This document shows, in pieces, positions 8,879-17,827 of a stretch of 64,000 nt of DNA. Within the stretch, counting starts at the first letter, position 1; each line of letters starts with the position of its first letter. The position numbers and the translations under genes were made by a program. The notes beneath the pieces were generated by a model, which was not told where the DNA came from, did not search any database, and saw only the letters and a list, made by a program, of their open reading frames with translations. The stretch is from Taibaiella sp. (lineage in GTDB: Bacteria; Bacteroidota; Bacteroidia; Chitinophagales; Chitinophagaceae), in the NCBI GenBank assembly GCA_013815385.1, contig JACDGL010000002.1:280970-344969 (forward strand), read 5' to 3'.

Positions 8879-10237
8879 TTATTTACCGTAGATATAATAG
8901 AAGGTGAGGCGGTAAACCACATCAGTACCTTTAGAACCGTTACCGTTAGGGTTCAATGCATACTGGCTGCTTGAAAGTGTGCTTTCGTATGTATTGATCC
9001 ACATGTTAGGCATTACGTGTACATTCTTTATAGGAGTGAAATCCAGACCAAATGTGATGAACTGCTCTTTAGTAGTTGGCTCGTACTGAGAAGTTAAAGC
9101 AGAGTAAGAGGTAACATTTGCGCTACCGGTTACTTCACTTAAGTTGCGGCTTGGATCATATACATCATAACGTGCGAAGAAGCCTAACTTGTCTTTGTAT
9201 ATTCTGCCTTTAACAAAGGTTGATATGCCAAAAGATTTTGAAGTACGGTAGTATACATTGTGGTCGGCGCCCACAACCTGTACATCGCCCATTAAAGTAT
9301 TCATATACGCTTCTACACCTACTGTAAATTTCTTATCCTGCCATGCAACAAAAATTTTGCTCATGTTACGATCATGATGAAGGTTAGTAGGAGAAGGTAT
9401 AGTATAAGTAGTAGTAGTACCAGTTACAGTTTTAGTTTCAGGAAGTGCATCGCCAGCGGGAGTCCAGTGAAGTTTTTCATAATCCTGGTATAGGTCTACT
9501 ATCAGGCGCTTGTTGAAGAACTTGGCATATACATCAGCATACAACCATTTGAAAGCATCATTTTCAGGCTTTGCGCTCTGGCCGTTACCAACCATAACAT
9601 CATAACCAAAACAGCCTTTATTATCGAACCAGCCCTGTAAAGCAATACCCATATCAAAAGAAGGAGTTCTGCGGATATCCGTGATCGTCCTTTCTATAGA
9701 GCGGTAACCCCATACTTCTTCCGAAGTCTGTGTATTTTTTGCATATGCACCCAGAGCAGAGCCCTGTGCAAAAGCGGGAGTTGGAAGCTGACCTGCAACC
9801 AGATCAGTATTTTTCCAGATATTTCTCCAGCGGATGTTCGCCAGTTTCAGGTAAGGAGCAAATTTGTTGTTAACCAGTATGTCACCATTACCCTGGCCAA
9901 GAGAGCCTGATGCGAAATCATCTTCGGCAGCTAACAGAAATTCAGCAACGAATTTTTTGCTGATCTCGTAGTTGTAACCAAGATAAACACGACGGAGCTG
10001 GAATTCGTTTGTGTTGGCAGGAACTTTAGTATATTGGTTGGAACCGCCGCGACCACCGCCATTGACAACATCACTGTTGGCCTTGTAAGCGAAGTCTCCA
10101 AAGGCATAGCCCCAAAGCTGGCCATGTGGTTTAAATACCTCTCCATTTGCTTCAGCGTTCTGTGCGCTGGCATTAACGGCACCAAAGGCCATTAATAAGA
10201 AGAAGCAGGAGCATACGTGTGTAGCTATTTTTTTCAT
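8879..10237 (-). CDS. Outer-membrane porin, phosphate-selective OprO/P-like
   Basis: 452 residues with a signal peptide (cleavage after VNASAQ) and alternating amphipathic strands of an outer-membrane barrel ending in the aromatic YYIYGK. The segment NEFQLRRVYLGYNYEISKKFVAEFLLAAEDDF near residue 75, with its Arg-rich strand, resembles the OprO/OprP phosphate-selective porin group. Being the first gene of the pst operon strongly suggests that it admits phosphate. It is transcribed away from the RND operon; the 167-bp divergent gap holds a repeated TGTTAACAA motif. The family call is fairly secure; ion selectivity is inferred from context. Confidence 0.8.
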   Translation of the reverse strand: MKKIATHVCSCFFLLMAFGAVNASAQNAEANGEVFKPHGQLWGYAFGDFAYKANSDVVNGGGRGGSNQYTKVPANTNEFQLRRVYLGYNYEISKKFVAEFLLAAEDDFASGSLGQGNGDILVNNKFAPYLKLANIRWRNIWKNTDLVAGQLPTPAFAQGSALGAYAKNTQTSEEVWGYRSIERTITDIRRTPSFDMGIALQGWFDNKGCFGYDVMVGNGQSAKPENDAFKWLYADVYAKFFNKRLIVDLYQDYEKLHWTPAGDALPETKTVTGTTTTYTIPSPTNLHHDRNMSKIFVAWQDKKFTVGVEAYMNTLMGDVQVVGADHNVYYRTSKSFGISTFVKGRIYKDKLGFFARYDVYDPSRNLSEVTGSANVTSYSALTSQYEPTTKEQFITFGLDFTPIKNVHVMPNMWINTYESTLSSSQYALNPNGNGSKGTDVVYRLTFYYIYGK

Positions 10238-10313
10238 CAGTACGTGTGTTTTGATTTTGAATGCAAAAGAACTACCCAGATATTACGGCTATGTTACGCC
10301 CATATTAATTTAA

Positions 10314-10339
10314 TGTTAACAACCACTACTTGTTAACAA
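10314..10339. promoter_or_regulatory. Direct repeat TGTTAACAA, possible Pho-type operator
   Basis: Two identical 9-mers TGTTAACAA start at 10314 and 10331, 17 bp apart, in the divergent region between the phosphate porin and the RND operon. Each contains the palindrome GTTAAC. TTAACA repeats are the core of the Bacillus PhoP box, but the spacing there is 11 bp, so assignment to phosphate control is only a suggestion. Confidence 0.3.
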
Positions 10340-10384
10340 TGCAACAAATTGTAAATAAATCTATAGTCTGATATGTTTATTGTA

Positions 10385-10392
10385 TAATTTTG
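10385..10392 (+). promoter_or_regulatory. Bacteroidota -7 promoter element (TAATTTTG)
   Basis: TAATTTTG fits the TAnnTTTG consensus of the Bacteroidota primary sigma factor and lies 13 bases before the first ATG of the RND operon. No good -33 TTG was found at the expected distance, so the call is moderate. Confidence 0.4.
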
Positions 10393-10404
10393 CGCATCTG
10401 AAAA

Positions 10405-10758
10405 ATGCCTAAACAATTACATATAACGGTATTGCTGCTGCTCTTTCTCGCAACAGGCTTACTTCAGCCCATAACGGGAAGCACTCCTTATGTAGCAAAT
10501 GATACATGCGTTTCTAACGCATTAGCACCTACCAATGCATCTCACCTATACCAGAAAGGAAAGCTACCAGTTAATACAAAGCTGACAATACGCATAAAGG
10601 CGCTGAATAATATTTCAGCTATGGTATTCCCGCAGTTATGGAGTAAAGTTTATGCTGCTGTTTTTCCCATAGTGGAGCATGCGGGTTATTACAGCTTGTG
10701 GCATGTAAGCTATACTAGCCATTCCTTTCATCTGCGAGGGCCGCCACCAACAGCCTAA
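10405..10758 (+). CDS. Small exported protein leading the RND efflux operon
   Basis: 117 residues with an N-terminal hydrophobic export signal (about residues 6-25), then a short polar domain ending in a His/Pro-containing tail with HSFHLRGPPP. It precedes the TolC-like gene by 62 bases on the same strand and follows a promoter-like element. Small periplasmic proteins heading efflux operons sometimes bind metal or modulate the pump, but there is no motif here that proves a role. No family is recognised; the real-gene call rests on the signal sequence, position and clean start. Confidence 0.6.
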   Translation: MPKQLHITVLLLLFLATGLLQPITGSTPYVANDTCVSNALAPTNASHLYQKGKLPVNTKLTIRIKALNNISAMVFPQLWSKVYAAVFPIVEHAGYYSLWHVSYTSHSFHLRGPPPTA

Positions 10759-10820
10759 CAACTCCTCTCTGCCAATCAGCAGAGCCATTTCTATTTTCAA
10801 ACTTCTATTTAATACATACT

Positions 10821-12236
10821 ATGAAACTACATAGATATGTATATCCGAAAGAATGCCTGCGTTACCTGGCACTTCTTCTTCTGGTATACATGCCCGCCGG
10901 CACCCACTGCCAGCCACTATCCTTATATACTGCCGTACAATCAGGCATTGCCAACTACCCGCTACTACAGCAACGGCAGGCGGAGGTAGCGGAAAGCAAA
11001 GCGCATATTACCACAGTAAATGGCTACCGGCTCCCATCATTAAGGCTGGTAGGAGAGGTGAATACCGGTACCGCCAATAGTTTACCGGGTGCTTACTTCC
11101 CCTTAGGCCTGGTACCTTCTGTATCAGGATCGGTAAGGGCAGCAAACCGGAACGACCTGACTTCGGGCAATATAGCATTGTCTTACCTCGACTGGCCTTT
11201 TTACACATTTGGATACTATAATGCACAAAGAAAAAATGCACAGGCTGCGCTGATAACCACACAGGCTGCGCTAAACAGTGACAAATATGTGCTGACTGAA
11301 AATATAATATCGCTCTATCTGGACTGGCTGAATAAATATCGGTTGCTCCTGATAGAGGCCCAAAACCTGCAACGCACTACTACCATACTGAATGCCATAC
11401 GCGCCACCGTGCTTAGCGGGCTAAAACCCGGCGTGGACAGCACTACCGCCAATGCGCAGTACGCAGCCAGCCGCATCAGTTACCTGCAGGCTACCGATAA
11501 TTATATGTATGATAAAATATCGCTTGCAGCCTATACGGGTTTAGATACAGGCGCCCTACTGCCCGATACATCTATTGCAGGGGCAGCAATGTTGCAAAAG
11601 GCGCTTCTCTTCCCGGTTACAGATAGTATTGTAAATGCGCATCCGCTACTGGAAGTATATGAACGCCGGTACCAGCAGCAGCTAACAAATAATTCGCTGA
11701 TAGCGCACCAATACCTGCCACGCGTAGCGCTGGAAGGCGCCGGGTGGGCGCGTGGATCGAGCATATCGCCTACAGGCGATGTATATAACAGCGACCTGAG
11801 CAGCGGGCTGGCATACAGCCGTTACAATTACCTGTTCGGGCTTACCTTATCTTATAACCTTACAGATATAAAACACCGGCACGACCAGATAGCAGAGGGG
11901 CGCTATGCCGCGCAGGCGAGCCAGCTTGCCTTACAAACGCAGCAGGTGAACCTGAACAGGATGCTACAGCAAACCAATGTATCGTACAACAGCACTTTAG
12001 AAAAACTAAAGGAGTTGCCCCTGCAATTACAATCGGCCAGGGAGGCCTATGGACAGCAGGCAGCACTATACAAAGCAGGATTAAATACCCTGATAGATAT
12101 AACCAACGCCCTCTATGTGCTGAAGCAAGCAGAAACCGCTTATGTAATGACACAGGATGAGCTGCTGCAACTACTGTACCTGCGCGCAGGACTTGACAAT
12201 CAACTGGATGTTTTTTTGCAAACTTTTAAACCATAG
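10821..12236 (+). CDS. TolC-family outer-membrane efflux protein
   Basis: 471 residues with an N-terminal signal sequence (cleaved around GTHCQ) and the duplicated OEP architecture: two long coiled-coil helical hairpins (ANAQYAASRISYLQATDNY near residue 215 and KAGLNTLIDITNALYVLKQAETAYV near 420) alternating with barrel strands. Such proteins form the trimeric exit duct of RND pumps. The gene is followed after two bases by the pump gene. Its GC content and codon use are higher than in the AT-rich cargo genes nearby. Substrate is unknown. Confidence 0.9.
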   Translation: MKLHRYVYPKECLRYLALLLLVYMPAGTHCQPLSLYTAVQSGIANYPLLQQRQAEVAESKAHITTVNGYRLPSLRLVGEVNTGTANSLPGAYFPLGLVPSVSGSVRAANRNDLTSGNIALSYLDWPFYTFGYYNAQRKNAQAALITTQAALNSDKYVLTENIISLYLDWLNKYRLLLIEAQNLQRTTTILNAIRATVLSGLKPGVDSTTANAQYAASRISYLQATDNYMYDKISLAAYTGLDTGALLPDTSIAGAAMLQKALLFPVTDSIVNAHPLLEVYERRYQQQLTNNSLIAHQYLPRVALEGAGWARGSSISPTGDVYNSDLSSGLAYSRYNYLFGLTLSYNLTDIKHRHDQIAEGRYAAQASQLALQTQQVNLNRMLQQTNVSYNSTLEKLKELPLQLQSAREAYGQQAALYKAGLNTLIDITNALYVLKQAETAYVMTQDELLQLLYLRAGLDNQLDVFLQTFKP

Positions 12237-12238
12237 TT

Positions 12239-15200
12239 ATGAGCCTCGTATCCGCATCGCTCAGGAAGCCGGTAACTATACTCGTTATAGTGGCATCCGT
12301 GTTCCTGGGCTCGATCTTAGCAATAAGAACAATACCAATAGATATATTTCCAAAGCTTAATCTCCCTACCATTTATGTAATAGAACCCTACGGCGGTATG
12401 ACACCGCAACAGATGGAAGGCTTCTTCGCTACGCGCTTACAAGATCAGTTTTTGTATGTAAGCGGAATAAAAAACATTTCGAGCCGAAGCATACAAGGGC
12501 TGACGATATTAAAACTTACATTCTTTGAAAGTACCAATATGGCTCAGGCATCCGCGGAGGTCGCGTTACAGGTCAATCGTGCCATGAAGTTCTTTCCGCC
12601 AGGCGCCTTGCCTCCTCAGGTAATACGATTTGACGCGTCATCGTTGCCCGTGGGTGAATTGGTATTTAGCAGCCCGGGTAGGACCCTTGAGGATATACAT
12701 GATCTGGCGGTGACTCGGGTAAGGCCTCTTTTTTCCACTGTGCCAGGCTTATCAGCGCCGCCACCCGTTGGCTCTAACTCGCGAACTGTAGTGGTGAATG
12801 TAGACCCCAATAAAATGCGTAGTTATAACCTGACACCTGATGAAGTGGTAAGCGCCATAGCTAAAAATAATAGTATTACCCCTTCGGGCAATATACGCAT
12901 AGGGAATATTATGTACATGACCACTCTTAATTCATTAGAAAAAGAGATAGAAGATTTTAATAGTATCCCTGTAAAATCTGACCAGACAAATGCGGTATTT
13001 ATAAAAGATATTGCTTCCGTACAAGATGCCGCCGACGTTACAGTGGGGTATGCGCTGGTAAATGGCAAACGCTCTGTTTATATACCGGTCGTAAAGACAT
13101 CGGACGCATCTACCTGGGAGGTAGTGCAAACGCTTAAATCTAAAATACCGGAGATGCAAAGCCTTTTGCCTGATGATATACATATTTCTTATGAATTTGA
13201 TCAGTCCATATTTGTTATCAATGCAGTAAAAAGCCTTGTGACGGAAGGGATATTAGGGGCGATACTTACAGGGCTTGTGGTCTTATTATTTCTTCGCGAC
13301 TGGCGAAGCTGTATCGTAGTAGTTATCACTATTCCTGTATCTATACTTATAGCTGTGCTGTGCCTGAAACTTGCAGGGCAGACAATAAATTTAATGACGC
13401 TAAGCGGACTGGCACTGGCAATAGGTATATTAGTAGACCAGGCTACCGTAACCATAGAAAATATACACCAGCACCTGGAGATGGGCAAGAACAAGAGGCA
13501 GGCAATTTACGATGCCTGTACGGAAATAGCCTTTCCGCTATTGCTGATATTGCTTTGTATCATAGCCGTGTTCGCGCCTTCGTTTGTAATGCAAGGGGTC
13601 CCAAGAGCATTATTCCTTCCTTTATCATTATCAATAGGTTTCGCGATGATCGTTTCATTTTTACTCGCCCAAAGCCTTGTACCCGTAATCTCTAACTGGT
13701 TGCTGAAAGAAGACTCCTATAAATATGAACACGGTAAGCACCATGCCCATGCAGGAATGGCATTGAATATCACTGAAAGGAAAGAGATAGCAGACCACCT
13801 CGGTAAAGAAATAGAAGAACCGGAAAAAAATGATTTTTTCGAACGGGTGAAGATCCGGTTTAAAAAAACATTGGATAAAATGCTTGTTCATAAAAAGCGC
13901 AATGTGAGCTTATATCTGGTAGGTGTGCTGCTGGCGGCCGGGATATGCTTTGTCTGGATCGGTAAGGATCTACTTCCAAAAACAAACAACGGGCAGTATC
14001 AGCTACGTTTACGATTACCCGATGGTACCCGTCTGGAGCGTTCTGAAGCTATGCTGCATGATGTATTAGGCATATTAGACAGCCTTACGGACAATCATGT
14101 GGCTATCAGTTCCGCCTACGTAGGTTTGGTTCCCAGCTCTTACGGCACATTGAATTTATATGTTTTTAACAGCGGCACTCATGAGGCAACCCTGCAAGTA
14201 CAACTGGATGAGGATTTTAAAATGAACAAAGACAAATTCCAGGATGAGGTTCGCGGCGCTATACATAATAAGTTGCCTAATGTGCGCGTATCTTTTGAGC
14301 CAATAGACCTTACTGAAAAAATAATGAGCCAGGGTGCCGCTACGCCTATAGAAGTGCGCGTAGCCGGTAAAGATATGGACCAGATAAAAAAATATTCTGC
14401 GAAACTAACTGAGGCCCTAAAAACAATTCCGTACCTGAGAGATGTACAAATACAACAGCCATTAAAATTTCCGGTCGTTAATATAACCATAGACAGGCAG
14501 AAGGCATCGCAAATGGGATTGAATATAGCAGCAATAGCGAGATCTATTACCGCTGTAACCTCTTCAAGCCGCTTTACGGAAAAGAATCAATGGCTGGATG
14601 AGAAAAGCGCCTATACATTCCAGGTGCAGGCGCAGGTGCCTGAATATATAATGAATAATCTGGAGGAGCTGAAGGAAACTCCCCTCATGGTTGGGCAATC
14701 GGGCCTGACACTGCAGGATGTAGCTACATTTAATATTGATACAATGGCAGGAGAATATGACCGAACCGGCCCCCGAAGGTATATAACCGTAAACGCCAAC
14801 ATTTATAAGAAGGATTTGCAGAGCGCAACAGACGATGTAAATAAGATAATCAAGTCATTAGGTACCCCTCCTAAAGGTTTGGTAACGGATGTAAAAGGAA
14901 TGTCCAGCTTATTAACGGACACCTTAGGCAGCCTTCAGAGCGGCTTGCTATTTGCCGTTATAATTATTTTCTTATTGCTTGCTGCTAATTATGAATCATT
15001 CAGGTTGTCATTAGCGGTTTTATCCGCTATACCGGCGGTACTATTAGGCGCTTTGGCAATGCTGCTGCTTACCGGCGCCACGCTTAATTTGCAATCGTAT
15101 ATGGGTATCATAATGGCAACGGGAGTATCTGTGGCGAACGCGATACTTATAGTCACCAACGCGGAAAAGCTGCGCGTAGAGTATAATAATGATGTGGTGA

Positions 15201-15457
15201 AAGCTGCGTCGGTAAGCGCATCCATCCGGTTACGGCCTATACTTATGACCAGCCTGGCCATGATAGCGGGTATGATACCTATGGCCAGTGGCATGGGCGA
15301 GGCAGGCGACCAGACCGCACCACTGGGCCGTGCCGTGATAGGTGGCCTGGCGGCATCTACCCTGGCGGCGCTATACATAGTGCCCCAATGCTACGCCGTA
15401 CTGCAAAAGAAAGCGTCATTAAAAACATCCTCATTACTACCAGAACCAACTATTTAA
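12239..15457 (+). CDS. RND-type efflux transporter permease
   Basis: 1072 residues, normal for an inner-membrane RND pump, with 12 membrane helices and two large periplasmic loops. TM4 reads GLALAIGILVDQATVTIEN: the first proton-relay Asp of AcrB is kept and the second is Gln, closer to the single-Asp arrangement of CusA. TM10 reads GVSVANAILIVTNAEK and lacks the AcrB Lys. The pump takes substrates from the periplasm or membrane and passes them to the TolC-like duct. The 2-base gap after the TolC gene and 10-base gap to the adaptor show one operon. Substrate cannot be deduced; both drug and metal efflux are possible. Confidence 0.92.
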   Translation: MSLVSASLRKPVTILVIVASVFLGSILAIRTIPIDIFPKLNLPTIYVIEPYGGMTPQQMEGFFATRLQDQFLYVSGIKNISSRSIQGLTILKLTFFESTNMAQASAEVALQVNRAMKFFPPGALPPQVIRFDASSLPVGELVFSSPGRTLEDIHDLAVTRVRPLFSTVPGLSAPPPVGSNSRTVVVNVDPNKMRSYNLTPDEVVSAIAKNNSITPSGNIRIGNIMYMTTLNSLEKEIEDFNSIPVKSDQTNAVFIKDIASVQDAADVTVGYALVNGKRSVYIPVVKTSDASTWEVVQTLKSKIPEMQSLLPDDIHISYEFDQSIFVINAVKSLVTEGILGAILTGLVVLLFLRDWRSCIVVVITIPVSILIAVLCLKLAGQTINLMTLSGLALAIGILVDQATVTIENIHQHLEMGKNKRQAIYDACTEIAFPLLLILLCIIAVFAPSFVMQGVPRALFLPLSLSIGFAMIVSFLLAQSLVPVISNWLLKEDSYKYEHGKHHAHAGMALNITERKEIADHLGKEIEEPEKNDFFERVKIRFKKTLDKMLVHKKRNVSLYLVGVLLAAGICFVWIGKDLLPKTNNGQYQLRLRLPDGTRLERSEAMLHDVLGILDSLTDNHVAISSAYVGLVPSSYGTLNLYVFNSGTHEATLQVQLDEDFKMNKDKFQDEVRGAIHNKLPNVRVSFEPIDLTEKIMSQGAATPIEVRVAGKDMDQIKKYSAKLTEALKTIPYLRDVQIQQPLKFPVVNITIDRQKASQMGLNIAAIARSITAVTSSSRFTEKNQWLDEKSAYTFQVQAQVPEYIMNNLEELKETPLMVGQSGLTLQDVATFNIDTMAGEYDRTGPRRYITVNANIYKKDLQSATDDVNKIIKSLGTPPKGLVTDVKGMSSLLTDTLGSLQSGLLFAVIIIFLLLAANYESFRLSLAVLSAIPAVLLGALAMLLLTGATLNLQSYMGIIMATGVSVANAILIVTNAEKLRVEYNNDVVKAASVSASIRLRPILMTSLAMIAGMIPMASGMGEAGDQTAPLGRAVIGGLAASTLAALYIVPQCYAVLQKKASLKTSSLLPEPTI

Positions 15458-15467
15458 AAACCTATTT

Positions 15468-16544
15468 ATGAAATATATTTTCCCAGTGGCAGCACTAACG
15501 GCTATAACAGCACTAAGCGCCTGCAGCCACACCGAAAAGAAAACCGCAAAAGCGGTTGCCACCACGCATTATGACCTGATAACGCTGACACCTCACCAGG
15601 TAAATGGTAGCGTAAGGCTGCCGGGGGTGATGCAACCCTTTCAGTTCGTGCAGCTATACCCCAAGGTAAGTGGCTTTGTAAAGGCCATTACCGTAGACCG
15701 TGGCAGCATAGTGCATAAAGGACAAGTGCTGCTGCGCCTGCAGGCCCCGGAAATAGAAGAGCAGGTATCGGCAGCTAAGCTGAAATACACAGAGGCGCAC
15801 GCGCAGTATCTGATGAGCATGGACAGATACCAGCGACTGAAAGAAACAAGCAACACACCCGGCACCGTATCGCCCTACGACCTGTCATCGGCCCGATCTA
15901 AAATGATGGGGGACAGCGCTACTGCGCAAGGCCAGTACGCTAACTATAATGCTCAGCGGGATATGTATAGCTACCTGACCGTAACAGCACCATTTGATGG
16001 GGTGATAACTGAGCGTAATGTACACCCAGGCGCCCTTTTGGGGCCGGGGATGCAGAACGCGAAGCCCATGCTGGTATTGCAGCAACAATCGAAGCTGCGG
16101 CTGATAGTAAATATACCCGAGCAGTACAGTGCGCAGGTGAATAATGGCGATGCAGTGCACTATACAGTGAACGCGCTACCCGGAAGGGACTTTGGCGGAA
16201 CAATAGCGCGCGCAGCGGGAGCGCTGAGTAATAGCTTCCGATCAGAAACTATTGAGGTGGATGTACCTAATACAACCGGAATCTTGAAAGCAGGTATGTA
16301 TGCAGAGGTGGTGCTACCCATAAAGGGAAGCGCTACTGCATTTGCCCTGCCCGCATCTACAGTTATTACAACTACAGAACGCAAATACGTAGTAGCCGTA
16401 AACAACGGGCAAGCTAAATATATGGATGTAACTATAGGGAACCAGCAAGGCGATACCGTAGAGGTATTCGGTACGCTGGAGAAAAATACGCAGATCATCC
16501 GTAATCCCACTTATCAGATAAAGGACGGCAGCATCATAAAATAG
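15468..16544 (+). CDS. RND efflux adaptor (membrane fusion) lipoprotein
   Basis: 358 residues. A lipobox (LSAC, Cys near residue 19) suggests anchoring in the inner membrane. Then come the usual parts of a HlyD/AcrA-type adaptor: barrel-sandwich half motif VSGFVKAITVDRGSIVHKGQVLLRL near residue 65, a helical hairpin (residues 95-150), the second half YLTVTAPFDGVITERNVHPGALLG, and a beta-barrel domain. It bridges the pump and the outer-membrane duct. It ends the operon and is followed by a strong terminator. The gene order TolC, pump, adaptor is the reverse of the common adaptor-first order. Confidence 0.92.
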   Translation: MKYIFPVAALTAITALSACSHTEKKTAKAVATTHYDLITLTPHQVNGSVRLPGVMQPFQFVQLYPKVSGFVKAITVDRGSIVHKGQVLLRLQAPEIEEQVSAAKLKYTEAHAQYLMSMDRYQRLKETSNTPGTVSPYDLSSARSKMMGDSATAQGQYANYNAQRDMYSYLTVTAPFDGVITERNVHPGALLGPGMQNAKPMLVLQQQSKLRLIVNIPEQYSAQVNNGDAVHYTVNALPGRDFGGTIARAAGALSNSFRSETIEVDVPNTTGILKAGMYAEVVLPIKGSATAFALPASTVITTTERKYVVAVNNGQAKYMDVTIGNQQGDTVEVFGTLEKNTQIIRNPTYQIKDGSIIK

Positions 16545-16564
16545 TTCGTGCTTTTTCTGAACCA

Positions 16565-16591
16565 AGCATCCGGCTCTGCCGGATGCTTTTT
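16565..16591 (+). terminator. Rho-independent terminator of the RND operon
   Basis: AGCATCCGGC pairs perfectly with GCCGGATGCT around a TCT loop, followed by five T. It begins 20 bases after the adaptor stop codon. Confidence 0.88.
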
Positions 16592-16690
16592 ACTTTTTAT
16601 TAACTTATGAATTTGCTAATGGCATAGTTGTTTCTGCTATAGTATTGAGGAGCGATGAACGCTCAATTATTCTGGCAGAAACCGTGCGAT

Positions 16691-17404
16691 ATGAAAAGTG
16701 TAATATTCTATTTATTGTTGATAGGCGCTATCATTTATTCACTTACAGGATATTCGCAGGAACGTGAACTTCTGAAACCAGACTATATTTCCATTCAGCA
16801 GATAATAAATGACCCCAATTCGGCCTTTTATTATCCTCAATTATTCAAACGGTACCAGACAAACGATACCACACTGTCTCCGCGCGAGTACCGAATGCTC
16901 TATTTTGGATATTTTTTTCAGGATAAATATTCTGCTATTCCCCGTAACGTGCAGGAAGACAGCCTTAAAATATTACTCGCTAAGGACGAACTGGAACCTG
17001 CCGAGTGGCAAAGTGTGATAAGAATGGATAAGAAAGCCCTGGTTACGCGCCCCTTTGACCTAAAGAAACTAAACCTGCTGTATGTGGGGTATAAAATGAG
17101 CGGAGATTCCACAAACGTAAGGTTGTACAGCGATAAGATACGCAAGATCGCATTTGCTATTTTATCCAGCGGCGACGGCCAGAGCGAAGAAACTGCCCTG
17201 CATGTGTTGCAGGTATCTGATGAATATGCACTTATCAATATGCTTGGGTATGAATACAGCGGCCACCAGCAGCTTACAGGCGCTGAATGTGACTATTTGA
17301 CCCTAAAGGATAATACAGATAATGTAAAGGGTTTATACTTTGATGTTAAACAAATATTTAATAGCTACAAGAGGATACTGGATGGCAGCATGTCAATAAA
17401 GTAA
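16691..17404 (+). CDS. Exported DUF4919-like protein
   Basis: 237 residues from the second possible start; this ATG is preferred because it gives a clean signal peptide (MKSVIFYLLLIGAIIYSLTG) ending near YSQ, whereas the earlier ATG at 16655 adds 12 polar residues. The pattern KPDYISIQQIINDPNSAFYYP, DTTLSPREYRMLYFGYFFQ and a helical remainder resembles the DUF4919 family of Bacteroidota, whose role is unknown. It stands alone between the efflux terminator and a small acetyltransferase gene. The family call comes from memory of the pattern and is moderately sure. Confidence 0.7.
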   Translation: MKSVIFYLLLIGAIIYSLTGYSQERELLKPDYISIQQIINDPNSAFYYPQLFKRYQTNDTTLSPREYRMLYFGYFFQDKYSAIPRNVQEDSLKILLAKDELEPAEWQSVIRMDKKALVTRPFDLKKLNLLYVGYKMSGDSTNVRLYSDKIRKIAFAILSSGDGQSEETALHVLQVSDEYALINMLGYEYSGHQQLTGAECDYLTLKDNTDNVKGLYFDVKQIFNSYKRILDGSMSIK

Positions 17405-17464
17405 AGAAAATTTAGAAATTGGCGTGAAATTTGTTAAACAATTAGTGATAAATGTCGGCATGTA

Positions 17465-17752
17465 ATGGTCTCCACTCAACGTATTATAAATAATAAAAGA
17501 CTGTTTCGTTTTGAATTTCCTTTTGATGATGGTGAAATAGGTTACCTGGAATACAGATGGCTTAAAGGTAAAATGGTGCTGATGCATACCATAGTACCAG
17601 GAATGAAAAGTGGAAATGGCATTGGCGCAGAACTGGTACGGCACACGCTGGAACATGCATATGCTGGCGGGCTGGAAGTAGTACTCTATTGCCCATTTGC
17701 ACAGGGATATGTAGAAAAGCACCCCGAATACAAAGCCCTGATCCACAAATAA
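17465..17752 (+). CDS. Small GNAT-family N-acetyltransferase (YjdJ-like)
   Basis: 95 residues, the size of the minimal GNAT group (COG2388). The acetyl-CoA pyrophosphate loop is visible as GMKSGNGIGAELVRHTLEHA, followed by a beta-alpha-beta ending CPFAQGYVEKHPEYKALI, which is typical of this subgroup. Substrate is unknown; these short enzymes act on small amines or protein lysines. A cytoplasmic protein with no clear operon partner. Confidence 0.85.
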   Translation: MVSTQRIINNKRLFRFEFPFDDGEIGYLEYRWLKGKMVLMHTIVPGMKSGNGIGAELVRHTLEHAYAGGLEVVLYCPFAQGYVEKHPEYKALIHK

Positions 17753-17827
17753 GGCCATTTACCCAACTAACAGTTAAAAAATACAGTCTATCTTATATCT
17801 GTATTTTTACCTACACTGCTGGTTTCT

